This document shows positions 1 to 5,313 of a DNA stretch of 5,313 nucleotides, one piece after another; the first letter of the stretch is position 1, and every line of letters starts with the position of its first letter. The stretch covers positions 1 through 5,313 of the forward strand of contig CALCPC010000369.1 in assembly GCA_937900975.1 (NCBI GenBank), in the 5' to 3' direction. The stretch is from an uncultured Paracoccaceae bacterium (GTDB taxonomy: Bacteria > Pseudomonadota > Alphaproteobacteria > Rhodobacterales > Rhodobacteraceae). Under the pieces are notes generated by a model. The model did no database searches. It was given only the letters and a program-made list of their open reading frames with translations, and was not told the origin of the DNA. The translations under genes were made by a program, and so were the position numbers.

Positions 1-43
1 TGATGTCAGGCAGCGATTTGCACTTCGCGTTATTCAACGAGCT

Positions 44-451
44 TTATTTGCCATAGCCGACAAACGGGGCGGCCAAGTATCCAACGCCCGCTGTTAGGGC
101 CGTCAGGAACACGCCCCACGCCGTATCCCCGATGACCATTGTCCAGGTCCACCCCTTCAACGTTGTCATATTCGTCGCTTCGTAAGTTCCGTAGGCCAGG
201 AACCCATGGATCGCGGCATCGCGCAGGGACGTCAGCAACTTGCCATCTCGCAGGTCCGGAACGGTCGCAAAATACAGGATGCCCGCGATGTAAAGCGCGT
301 AAAAGCCCGCGGCAGCCTCGAACCGAAACTCCGCCCGCAAAAGATCGCCGACATGCGCCTGAAACAAGGGCTGCATGACCGTCCGCAGCCAGATCGCGTC
401 GACGACCAAAAAGGCCACAAAAGAAACCAGATAGATCCAAATCAGCGCCAT
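44..451 (-). CDS. DUF2177 family integral membrane protein
   Basis: This 135-residue protein of unknown function matches the DUF2177 family. The family marks visible are an N-terminal membrane helix ending in VDAIWL (about 16-22) and the block YEATNMTTLKGW (about 90-101), followed by a GDTAWG stretch (108-113). Four hydrophobic segments are visible at about 3-21, 46-64, 74-92 and 102-126, so it should lie in the inner membrane. There is no cleavable signal peptide and no catalytic motif I can name. The ATG start is supported by a purine-rich GAGGGGG ribosome-binding site 6 bases upstream on the minus strand. It follows the GGDEF gene in the same direction after 69 bp, with a hairpin lacking a T-run between them, so cotranscription is possible but unproven. 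The length is normal for the family. Confidence is high for family, none for function. Confidence 0.88.
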   Translation of the reverse strand: MALIWIYLVSFVAFLVVDAIWLRTVMQPLFQAHVGDLLRAEFRFEAAAGFYALYIAGILYFATVPDLRDGKLLTSLRDAAIHGFLAYGTYEATNMTTLKGWTWTMVIGDTAWGVFLTALTAGVGYLAAPFVGYGK

Positions 452-486
452 GACCGCCCCCCTCGCCTGTCAGGCAGATAGGGCGT

Positions 487-510
487 CGCCGGGCACTGCA
501 ACCCCCGGCG
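487..510 (-). other. Intergenic hairpin between the GGDEF and DUF2177 genes
   Basis: A perfect 7-bp inverted repeat, CGCCGGG (487-493) and CCCGGCG (504-510), encloses a 10-nt loop in the 69-bp gap downstream of the GGDEF gene stop. On the minus strand it is not followed by a T-run, so it is not a convincing intrinsic terminator. It could slow decay of the upstream transcript or mark a Rho-dependent end. The structure is seen; the role is inferred. Confidence 0.4.
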
Positions 511-520
511 CGGCATCACG

Positions 521-1573
521 TCATTCGATAATCACCATGTCACCGACACCCTCTTGCGCACGCTCCAACAGCTCACTCGCACGCAGCAAAAGATCGTCGG
601 GCGCCTCGCCCGATTTCAGGCAGCCGCCGCCAAAGCTTGCCGTCAAAATGCCGATCTTGGCGCCCGAGTGTTCGACCACCCACTCCCGCTCTCGAAACGC
701 TTTGCGCACACGCTCGGCGATGGCGAAGGCCTCCCGGTCGTGGGTGTCGGGCAAAAGCACCGCGAAGCGAGACCCTTCGAACCGCGCGGCCACCTGATCG
801 GTGCGGAGGTTCTTTTTGATCTCGGCGGCAAAGACGCGCAGGATGTTGTCGCCCGCTGCCAGCCCAAACCGCTGGTTGACCGTGCGCAGCTCATCGACCG
901 AGCCCATCATCAGCGTGATCCGCTGATTTTTCTGTCGCGCGTTAAAGAGCGCGTCATCCATCTGATCCTTCAACAGCCGCCGGTTCGGCAAGCCGGTCAA
1001 ATAATCGGTGTTGGAGGCTTTCTTGGCCTCAATCAACTCCGCCTTCAGCTTTGCCACCTCCGCACGCTTGCGCTCAAGCTGCACGGCCATCCGCTGGGAG
1101 GCCGTAATATGCTCCTGATTGGCCTTATGCAGCTTTGTAATCACCGCCGAAACGTCCGCCTTGGACGAGCCATGCGTCAGCGATTGCTTGGCCGACCGCA
1201 GCGTGCCCGAAAACAGCGTGTGGTCCTTGATGTTGCGTTCCACCGCGTCGGAGACTTCGCCAATGGTGGAGTGCAGACGTTTGCCGGCATCCACCATCGT
1301 GTCGGACATCGATTTGGGGGAAAGATGCTCCTCATACAACGCGGTCAGCACCGTCTCGTTCAGGCGCTGGCCGGTGTTCATCGCTTTGTCGAGAACTTCG
1401 TAGATGGCCGCGTTCTCACGGGCGCAATAGGCATACCAAACGGCGAAGACCGTCGGCGTCATCGGCGTTTTGTACTTTTCCGAAAAAGCGATCGCACGCG
1501 CAGCAAGACCGTCCCCGCCGATCTTAGCCTCGATCATCCCGACATCGGACGCGCTGTCCAATATAGCCTGCAT
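521..1573 (-). CDS. Degenerate GGDEF-domain protein, probably catalytically inactive
   Basis: This 350-residue soluble protein has a helical N-terminal region (1-150) with no domain I recognise. A charged, probably coiled-coil linker (about 155-188) leads into a C-terminal GGDEF fold (about 189-350) that opens with the typical DYLTGLPNRR (190-199). Active diguanylate cyclases join two GTP into c-di-GMP using metal-binding acidic residues and a GGDEF motif. Here the motif reads EGSRF (266-270). The first metal-binding Asp is Ser225, and the usual ALYxAKxxGRN tail reads LLERAQEGVGD (335-345). The upstream inhibitory RxxD site reads RTDQ (257-260). Asn233 and Asp242, which correspond to guanine-contacting positions, remain. 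The frame is intact, so it is probably a folded c-di-GMP or GTP sensor or a partner protein, not an enzyme. The ATG has a strong GGAGGAGA ribosome-binding site 6 bases upstream. It lies 119 bp downstream of argF. The family call is firm; inactivity is inferred from residues. Confidence 0.9.
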   Translation of the reverse strand: MQAILDSASDVGMIEAKIGGDGLAARAIAFSEKYKTPMTPTVFAVWYAYCARENAAIYEVLDKAMNTGQRLNETVLTALYEEHLSPKSMSDTMVDAGKRLHSTIGEVSDAVERNIKDHTLFSGTLRSAKQSLTHGSSKADVSAVITKLHKANQEHITASQRMAVQLERKRAEVAKLKAELIEAKKASNTDYLTGLPNRRLLKDQMDDALFNARQKNQRITLMMGSVDELRTVNQRFGLAAGDNILRVFAAEIKKNLRTDQVAARFEGSRFAVLLPDTHDREAFAIAERVRKAFREREWVVEHSGAKIGILTASFGGGCLKSGEAPDDLLLRASELLERAQEGVGDMVIIE

Positions 1574-1579
1574 GCGCCT

Positions 1580-1587
1580 TCTCCTCC
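1580..1587 (-). promoter_or_regulatory. Strong Shine-Dalgarno site of the GGDEF-domain gene
   Basis: The minus strand reads GGAGGAGA six bases before the ATG at 1573. It fixes the start of the 350-residue protein and shows the gene is translated independently of argF. No clear sigma70 promoter stands out in the 119-bp gap, and a weak 5-bp hairpin (1675-1679 with 1685-1689) just after the argF stop has no T-run. Confidence 0.7.
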
Positions 1588-1692
1588 GCCAACCCTTCCA
1601 CCTTTGCGGGTTTAGGCAGGGGTTGTTGAGGAAGCGTAAAACCGGGCGCGCGGGTTGGTCGGCAATTTAACGACCTTGCAGCGAGCAAGACA

Positions 1693-2619
1693 TCAAACGC
1701 CGAGGCACCAGCGCATGACGGCCTTTTGCGCATGCAGACGGTATTCAGCCTCGTCAAAGATCACGGAATGCGGTCCGTCCATCACCTCCGACGTTGCTTC
1801 CTCCTCCCGGTGCGCGGGCAGGCAGTGCATGAACAACGCGTCGGGCGCCGCCTTGGCCATCAGATCCGCCGTCACTTGATAGGGGCGCAGCTGATTGTGG
1901 CGCCGTTCGCGCGCGCCCGGGGCGTCGTGCATCGACAGCCAAGTGTCGGTGACCACCAGATCGGCGCCCGCAACCGCGTTCTCGGGAGCGCGCGCAATCG
2001 TGACCGTCGCGCCATTCTCGCGGGCAAAGGCCACCGCAGCGGCGTCGGGGTCCAGCGTCTCGGGCCCCGAAAAGGTGAAGTCGAAGCCGAACTGCCCGGC
2101 CGCGTGCAGAAGGCTGGCGCACACGTTGTTGCCGTCGCCGGCCCAAACCACCTTGCGCCCGGCAATGCTGCCGCGATGTTCCTCATAGGTCATGACATCG
2201 GCCATGATCTGACAGGGATGGCTGGCGTCCGTCAGGCCGTTGATCACCGGAACGCTGGCATGTTCGGCCAGTTCGAGAAGCGTCGCTTCCTCGAACGTGC
2301 GGATCATGATCAGATCGACATAGCGCGACATGACGCGGGCAGTGTCGGCGACGGTCTCGCCATGGCCAAGCTGCATCTCAGAGCCGGTCAGCACCAGCGT
2401 CTCACCGCCAAGCTGGCGGACGCCGACATCGAAGGAAACGCGTGTGCGCGTCGACGGTTTTTCGAAGATCAGCGCAACCATGCGCCCGGCCAGGGGCTGG
2501 GCGTCGTCGGGCGCCGCCTTGCCGCGGCCGGCGCGGGCGTGCTTCATCGCGCGCCCCGCCTCCAGCATTTCGCGCAGCGCTTCGGGCGGGGTTTTATGGA
2601 CGTCGAGAAAATGCTTCAT
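1693..2619 (-). CDS. argF: Ornithine carbamoyltransferase
   Basis: This enzyme transfers a carbamoyl group from carbamoyl phosphate to ornithine, giving citrulline, in cytoplasmic arginine biosynthesis. The 308 residues show the family marks in order: the carbamoyl-phosphate loop STRTR (56-60), HPCQ (134-137), GDGNNV in the ornithine domain (161-166), the mobile loop DTWLSM (225-230), and the catalytic HCLPAHR (265-271) with its active-site cysteine. Length is normal and all key residues are present. The ATG overlaps the argD stop as ATGA (4 bp). There is no good ribosome-binding site, only a GC-rich stretch containing GGGG, so translation probably relies on coupling to argD. In many alphaproteobacteria, as I recall, hslO follows argF; here a GGDEF-domain gene lies downstream after 119 bp. 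No strong terminator is visible after the stop. Confidence 0.97.
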   Translation of the reverse strand: MKHFLDVHKTPPEALREMLEAGRAMKHARAGRGKAAPDDAQPLAGRMVALIFEKPSTRTRVSFDVGVRQLGGETLVLTGSEMQLGHGETVADTARVMSRYVDLIMIRTFEEATLLELAEHASVPVINGLTDASHPCQIMADVMTYEEHRGSIAGRKVVWAGDGNNVCASLLHAAGQFGFDFTFSGPETLDPDAAAVAFARENGATVTIARAPENAVAGADLVVTDTWLSMHDAPGARERRHNQLRPYQVTADLMAKAAPDALFMHCLPAHREEEATSEVMDGPHSVIFDEAEYRLHAQKAVMRWCLGV

Positions 2620-3803
2620 GCCGCGCCCCGCGCGGTCACAAGCGCCGTCGCCGCCTGATCCAGGCGGACGAGTGCCTCGTCGATCTCGGCGTCCGACAGG
2701 TTGAGCGGCGGCAAGATCCGCGCCGTGTTCTCAGCCGCCGGGACCAGAATGACCCGCGCATCATAGCCCTTGGCGATCACATCGGCCACCGGCGCCCGGC
2801 AGACCAGCCCCAGCATCAGACCGTCGCCCCGAACATGGTCGAAAACCGCGGGATGCGCCGCGACAAGCCCCTCCAACCCCTGGCGAAACCGCCCGGCGGC
2901 GGCGCGGACACGGGGCAGGAACGCGGGTTCCAACATCGTCTCGATCACCGCCAGCCCGACCGCGCAGGCCAGCGGATTGCCCCCGTAGGTGGAGCCATGG
3001 GTGCCCAGCGTCATGCCGCGGGCCGCGTTCTCTGTCGCAAGGCAGGCACCCAGCGGGAAGCCGCCGCCGATGCCCTTGGCAACCGGCATGATGTCGGGCG
3101 TGACGCCGGCCCATTCATGCGCGAAAAGCCGGCCGGTCCGCCCCATCCCGCATTGCACCTCATCCAGGATCAAAAGAATGCCGTGTTGGTCGCACAGCGC
3201 GCGCAGACCTTTCAAACAGGCCTCTGGCAGCGGTTTGATCCCGCCTTCCCCCTGAATTGGCTCGATCATTATGGCCGCAGTCGTGGGGCCAATCGCGGCC
3301 TCCAACGCCTCATGCGCCCCCCAGGGCAGATGCCGAAACCCCGGCAAAAGCGGGCCGAACCCCTCTGTCATCTTCGCCGATCCCGCCGCGGCAATGCCGG
3401 CAGAGGATCGCCCATGAAACGACCCCTCGAAACACAGGATCTCAACCCGCTCGGGCTGTTCTTTGGCGTGAAAGCACTTCCGCGCCATCTTCACCGCGCA
3501 TTCCGCGGCCTCGGTGCCGGAATTGGTGAAAAAGACAGTGTCCGCGAAGGTGTTGGCCACCAGAAGCTCGGCCAAACTCTCCTGCTGCGGGACGCGGTAG
3601 AGGTTCGATGTGTGCCACAAACGTCGGCCCTGCGCCTCCAAGGCTGCCACGAGGCGGGGATGCGCGTGACCCAGGGCGTTCACGGCAATGCCGGCGCCAA
3701 GGTCGAGATAGCGCTCACCGGTCTCGGTCACGAGCCAGGGGCCACTGCCCTCCACAAAGGAAAGCGGTGCCCGTGCGTAAGTCGGCAGGACGGGCGTAAT
3801 CAC
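2616..3803 (-). CDS. argD: Acetylornithine aminotransferase (PLP-dependent)
   Basis: This PLP-dependent class III aminotransferase converts N-acetylglutamate semialdehyde and glutamate to N-acetylornithine and 2-oxoglutarate in arginine synthesis. Family members often also handle succinyldiaminopimelate in lysine synthesis. Numbering from the GTG: phosphate-binding NSGTEA (94-99), the GSFHGRS segment with its PLP-stacking aromatic (127-133), EPIQGEGG (181-188), [11 protein letters not shown] with the PLP-nitrogen Asp214, the Schiff-base Lys243 in AKGIGGGFP, and [12 protein letters not shown] (268-279). I place the start at GTG 3803 (395 residues) because the protein then begins with [13 protein letters not shown], the usual family N-terminus. 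A longer TTG start at 3842 would add 13 atypical residues, and its ribosome-binding site would fall in the T-run of a hairpin. The GTG has only a weak ribosome-binding site. It is first gene of the argD-argF unit and divergent from gcrA. Confidence 0.95.
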   Translation of the reverse strand: MITPVLPTYARAPLSFVEGSGPWLVTETGERYLDLGAGIAVNALGHAHPRLVAALEAQGRRLWHTSNLYRVPQQESLAELLVANTFADTVFFTNSGTEAAECAVKMARKCFHAKEQPERVEILCFEGSFHGRSSAGIAAAGSAKMTEGFGPLLPGFRHLPWGAHEALEAAIGPTTAAIMIEPIQGEGGIKPLPEACLKGLRALCDQHGILLILDEVQCGMGRTGRLFAHEWAGVTPDIMPVAKGIGGGFPLGACLATENAARGMTLGTHGSTYGGNPLACAVGLAVIETMLEPAFLPRVRAAAGRFRQGLEGLVAAHPAVFDHVRGDGLMLGLVCRAPVADVIAKGYDARVILVPAAENTARILPPLNLSDAEIDEALVRLDQAATALVTARGAA

Positions 3804-3846
3804 ACAAAGTCTCGGGGTTGGGCATCGCAGCCAAGGCTCCAATGCG

Positions 3847-3874
3847 AAAAGCCCGCCAAAAGCACCGGGCGGGC
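3847..3874 (-). terminator. Terminator-like hairpin in the argD leader (possible attenuator)
   Basis: Read on the minus strand, a perfect 7-bp GC stem (GCCCGCC at 3874-3868, GGCGGGC at 3857-3851) with a 10-nt loop is followed at once by TTTT (3850-3847) and then CGCATT. This is the form of an intrinsic terminator, though the T-run is short. It sits 43 bases before the argD GTG start and points toward argD. On the plus strand no T-run follows. It could attenuate argD-argF transcription or insulate the unit from upstream transcription. Structure seen, role inferred. Confidence 0.5.
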
Positions 3875-3904
3875 CGATCTGTCTTGGAACACCGCGCCCG
3901 GGCT

Positions 3905-3910
3905 TGTCAA
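3905..3910 (-). promoter_or_regulatory. Candidate -35 element for argD-argF
   Basis: The minus strand carries a perfect TTGACA hexamer about 100 bases upstream of the argD GTG. No good -10 hexamer lies 16-18 bases further on; the nearest sequence is TCCAAGAC. If it is used, transcription would begin right at the leader hairpin, which argues against the attenuator reading. The hexamer is seen; its use is uncertain. Confidence 0.3.
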
Positions 3911-3940
3911 TCGACCGCCCGAGTTTTGCGGTCGCAGCCC

Positions 3941-3969
3941 TTGCCGCTGTCCGCGCGGATCAATATTCT
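3941..3969 (+). promoter_or_regulatory. Candidate sigma70 promoter of gcrA
   Basis: TTGCCG (3941-3946) and TATTCT (3964-3969) are separated by exactly 17 bp, a fair match to the sigma70 consensus. Transcription would start near 3976, leaving an untranslated leader of about 80 nt before gcrA. The complement of the same AT-rich patch reads TAGAAT (3970-3965), a good -10 in the argD direction, but no matching -35 stands at the right distance. There is no GANTC site nearby. Confidence 0.4.
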
Positions 3970-4045
3970 ATTCCCAGCAGGGGTGTTTTGGCCCCAACGG
4001 TGCTTGCGCCCATGTTTCGCGCGGAAACCGGAAATTTAGGATTTC

Positions 4046-4054
4046 GAGGTGATC
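4046..4054 (+). promoter_or_regulatory. Extended Shine-Dalgarno site of gcrA
   Basis: GAGGTGATC (4046-4054) is complementary over nine bases to the usual 3' end of bacterial 16S rRNA. It ends just before the ATG at 4056, with the core GAGG six bases away. It decides the gcrA start and predicts efficient translation, in contrast to the weak sites of argD and argF. Confidence 0.75.
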
Positions 4055-4055
4055 T

Positions 4056-4640
4056 ATGACTTGGACGGATGAACGCGTCGAAACGCTGAAGCGGATGTGG
4101 ACGGAGGGCAAATCCGCCAGTCAGATCGCCAAAGAACTGGGGGGTGTGACGCGCAACGCCGTGATCGGCAAGGTCCATCGCTTGGGCCTTTCGAACCGCA
4201 CGGCAAGTACGAAGACGCCCGGAAAGGAAGACGTGAACGAACCTGTTGACCCCAAGACCGTTGAGCCGGTCGTCGAAAAGGCCGCCGCCGAGGTGCCGCC
4301 GCCAACCGAAACGCCCCGCACGATCGCCACGAAGGAGGCCCCGTCCCGGCCAAAGCCCATCGTCGTCGCCGGGCAACCACTGCCGCCACAGCCCAGCAAC
4401 TCTGAAATCTCGGAGGAAACGCGCGCCAGTCTGGCAGAGTTGGAAAAAAAGGCGCGCCGTCTGACGCTGATGCAGTTGACAGAGCGGACGTGCAAATGGC
4501 CGATCGGCGACCCCGCGACAGAGGATTTCTGGTTTTGCGGCCTGCCCTGCAAGCCCGGCAAACCCTATTGCGAAACGCATGTCTCGGTCGCGTTCCAACC
4601 GATGTCGAGCCGGCGCGACCGCAAGACTGCAAGCCGCTGA
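4056..4640 (+). CDS. gcrA: GcrA cell cycle regulator
   Basis: GcrA is an alphaproteobacterial transcription coactivator. In Caulobacter it binds sigma70 region 2 and DNA, with preference for CcrM-methylated GANTC promoters, and drives cell-division and polarity genes. The 194 residues show the diagnostic N-terminal helix-turn-helix: W3 and W15, then SASQIAKELGGVTRNAVIGK (20-39) and VHRLGLS (40-46). A low-complexity linker rich in Pro, Glu, Thr and Lys follows (about 49-118). After a short charged helix (120-135) comes the conserved C-terminal block CKWPIGDP (146-153), FWFCG (158-162) and PYCETH (170-175), the part linked to sigma70 contact. C146, C161, C165, C172 and H175 are clustered and could bind metal, which is inference. 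Length is a little above the Caulobacter protein because of the linker. The start is fixed by a 9-base Shine-Dalgarno match. It is divergent from argD and followed 21 bp later by a small gene. Confidence 0.96.
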   Translation: MTWTDERVETLKRMWTEGKSASQIAKELGGVTRNAVIGKVHRLGLSNRTASTKTPGKEDVNEPVDPKTVEPVVEKAAAEVPPPTETPRTIATKEAPSRPKPIVVAGQPLPPQPSNSEISEETRASLAELEKKARRLTLMQLTERTCKWPIGDPATEDFWFCGLPCKPGKPYCETHVSVAFQPMSSRRDRKTASR

Positions 4641-4661
4641 TCGCGCCCCACAGGCCCGGCC

Positions 4662-4892
4662 ATGTTCACGAACGAGCATGATTTCGACGCCAGCGTGATC
4701 ACGTTGATCGACGAGGGGCCGGCACCGCTGCGCGAGGATGTGGTGGTCACGATCTACGAAGATCAGGTGACCGTCGAACAGCACGATCATGAACAGGGGA
4801 TCACGGAAACGATCACCCTGTCGCTCGGCCAATTCAACGACCTGCGCGCGGCGCTGAACCTGCCCGAAGGCTCCTACCGGCTGAAAAAGTAG
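4662..4892 (+). CDS. Small acidic hypothetical protein downstream of gcrA
   Basis: I do not recognise a named family for this 76-residue protein. It is acidic (many Asp and Glu through residue 50) and has alternating hydrophobic stretches typical of beta strands: SVITLID (11-17), DVVVTIYE (26-33), VTVEQ (36-40) and ITETITLSL (47-55). It ends with a helix-like QFNDLRAALNLPEGSYRLKK (57-76). There is no signal peptide, membrane segment, cysteine or catalytic motif. Coding is supported by codon use like its neighbours, by its compact composition, and by its position 21 bp after the gcrA stop in the same direction, suggesting one operon. The ribosome-binding site is weak (AGGC about 10 bases upstream), so translation may depend on gcrA. 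A role near GcrA is only guilt by association. Confidence 0.75.
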   Translation: MFTNEHDFDASVITLIDEGPAPLREDVVVTIYEDQVTVEQHDHEQGITETITLSLGQFNDLRAALNLPEGSYRLKK

Positions 4893-4972
4893 GGGTTGGG
4901 GGCATGGAGGGCATCGGAGCATGCCAATGGCCTTGCCCCGGGCCGTTCCCGAAACCCCGGCTTAGATCGGGG

Positions 4973-4984
4973 GGATCGCGATCC
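4973..4984. repeat. Perfect 12-bp palindrome
   Basis: GGATCGCGATCC is its own reverse complement and sits about 80 bp after the last gene. It contains two GATC tetramers. It could be a dimeric protein-binding site or chance in GATC-rich DNA. Confidence 0.5.
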
Positions 4985-5009
4985 TTTCCATCCTGTGGCG
5001 CCGGTCCAC

Positions 5010-5039
5010 CCGGCCGCCGGACGTTTGTGTTGCGGCCGG
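5010..5039. repeat. 8-bp GC inverted repeat with 14-nt loop
   Basis: CCGGCCGC (5010-5017) and GCGGCCGG (5032-5039) are exact reverse complements around a 14-nt spacer, so RNA from either strand would form a very stable hairpin. No T-run follows on the plus strand, so it is not a standard intrinsic terminator, though it might still end or protect the gcrA transcript. Confidence 0.5.
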
Positions 5040-5258
5040 TCCTGTGCTTATCTTGAAAAACCGCGAGCCGACCTTCGATCTCGGGGCTGTCCGCGTCGGC
5101 GGGACCCCCACCGGCTGACCTCAGAAACCCGCAGCGGCGTTCCTAAACCGCTCCATCGGGCCTTTTAGCGTTTTCATGCAGAGCGAAACAGCTCCGGTCA
5201 AAGTGAGCGCTTTGCGTCTTTTGGGGCGGCGTTTCCGGTTCCGCGCCCGACGCTTGCC

Positions 5259-5300
5259 TTAGAGCAATTTCCGTTCACACTGGATCAGAAATCGCTGTCT
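5259..5300. repeat. Imperfect palindrome resembling interspersed intergenic repeats
   Basis: Arms GCAATTTC (5264-5271) and GAAATCGC (5288-5295) pair with one mismatch around a 16-bp centre that contains GTTCACACTGGATC. The wording TTAGAGCAATTTCCG resembles the AGAGC-type palindromic repeats scattered between genes in many alphaproteobacteria, from memory only. A single copy is seen here. Confidence 0.3.
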
Positions 5301-5313
5301 CAAGATCAGCATC

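Larger units (their letters stand above)
4893..5313. other. 421-bp stretch without a supportable gene
   Basis: No open frame here has a credible start, ribosome-binding site and composition. The longest plus frame (4896-5168) begins with TTG, is Arg/Pro-rich and looks like a GC-rich chance frame. What is present: a 6-bp inverted repeat GGCATG/CATGCC (4901-4906 with 4920-4925, no T-run) just after the small gene, a 12-bp perfect palindrome, an 8-bp GC inverted repeat, a short CAAAG/CTTTG hairpin (5199-5203 with 5210-5214) before TCTTTT, and an imperfect palindrome near the right edge. It is probably an intergenic region with repeat-like elements, perhaps including the 5' control region of a gene beyond the window. 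Confidence 0.6.

Noticed and set aside
11..19. CAGCGATTT shared with the complement of 5289-5297 near the right edge
   Set aside because: A nine-base match with little extension is expected by chance at this scale; not evidence of flanking repeats.
554..1615. A 353-codon plus-strand open frame opposite the GGDEF gene
   Set aside because: It is fully antisense to a gene with a strong ribosome-binding site and recognisable domain; its composition (Arg, His, Gln, Leu) is that of a shadow frame.
1649..1663. A possible argF terminator (AACC/GGTT arms around a GC loop, then TT) on the minus strand
   Set aside because: Only four base pairs close the stem and the T-run is short; not enough to call a terminator.
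3907..3963. An 18-residue leader peptide (TTG start, three Arg codons) upstream of argD
   Set aside because: Three Arg codons in 18 is near background for GC-rich DNA, the TTG start overlaps the putative -10, and no ribosome-binding site can precede it.
2442..4052. A 536-codon plus-strand open frame opposite argD and argF
   Set aside because: It is antisense to argD and argF, is Arg/Pro/Gly-rich, and has no ribosome-binding site. It arises from GC-rich codon bias opposite strongly supported genes.
3960..4922. A 320-codon minus-strand open frame opposite gcrA and the small gene
   Set aside because: It lies opposite the clear gcrA coding region and runs past both its ends, with no domain and no ribosome-binding site.
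4896..5168. A 90-codon plus frame after the small gene
   Set aside because: It starts with TTG without a ribosome-binding site and is Arg/Pro-rich with no domain; better explained as noise.

Overview
The window is GC-rich, about 60% or more by eye. It has dense codon use, a divergent argD/gcrA arrangement, and a GcrA cell-cycle regulator, a family restricted to Alphaproteobacteria. The ArgD and ArgF wording (for example the N-terminus VLPTYxRAPL and the [15 protein letters not shown] segment) fits the Rhodobacteraceae (Rhodobacterales). This assignment rests on remembered family features, not on a search.

Layout: four genes read leftward. From the centre outward they are argD (2616-3803), argF (1693-2619), a degenerate GGDEF-domain protein (521-1573) and a DUF2177 membrane protein (44-451). 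Two genes read rightward: gcrA (4056-4640) and a small unrecognised acidic protein (4662-4892). The roughly 250 bp between argD and gcrA hold the promoters for both directions and a terminator-like hairpin in the argD leader. The last 421 bp (4893-5313) contain no gene I can support, but several palindromes and inverted repeats.

Function: argD and argF overlap by 4 bp and form a translationally coupled arginine/ornithine unit (acetylornithine aminotransferase, then ornithine carbamoyltransferase). GcrA is the sigma70-binding coactivator that in Caulobacter reads CcrM adenine methylation at GANTC sites. The 76-residue protein starts 21 bp after gcrA and is probably cotranscribed. The GGDEF protein has lost nearly every catalytic and phosphate-binding residue and is unlikely to make c-di-GMP.

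The most notable points are the apparent complete absence of GANTC sites from the whole window beside abundant GATC, the dead GGDEF domain, and the hairpin-plus-T-run in the argD leader. I see no mobile element, CRISPR array, tRNA or rRNA. I do not see a clearly new multi-gene system; most of the window is ordinary chromosomal core.
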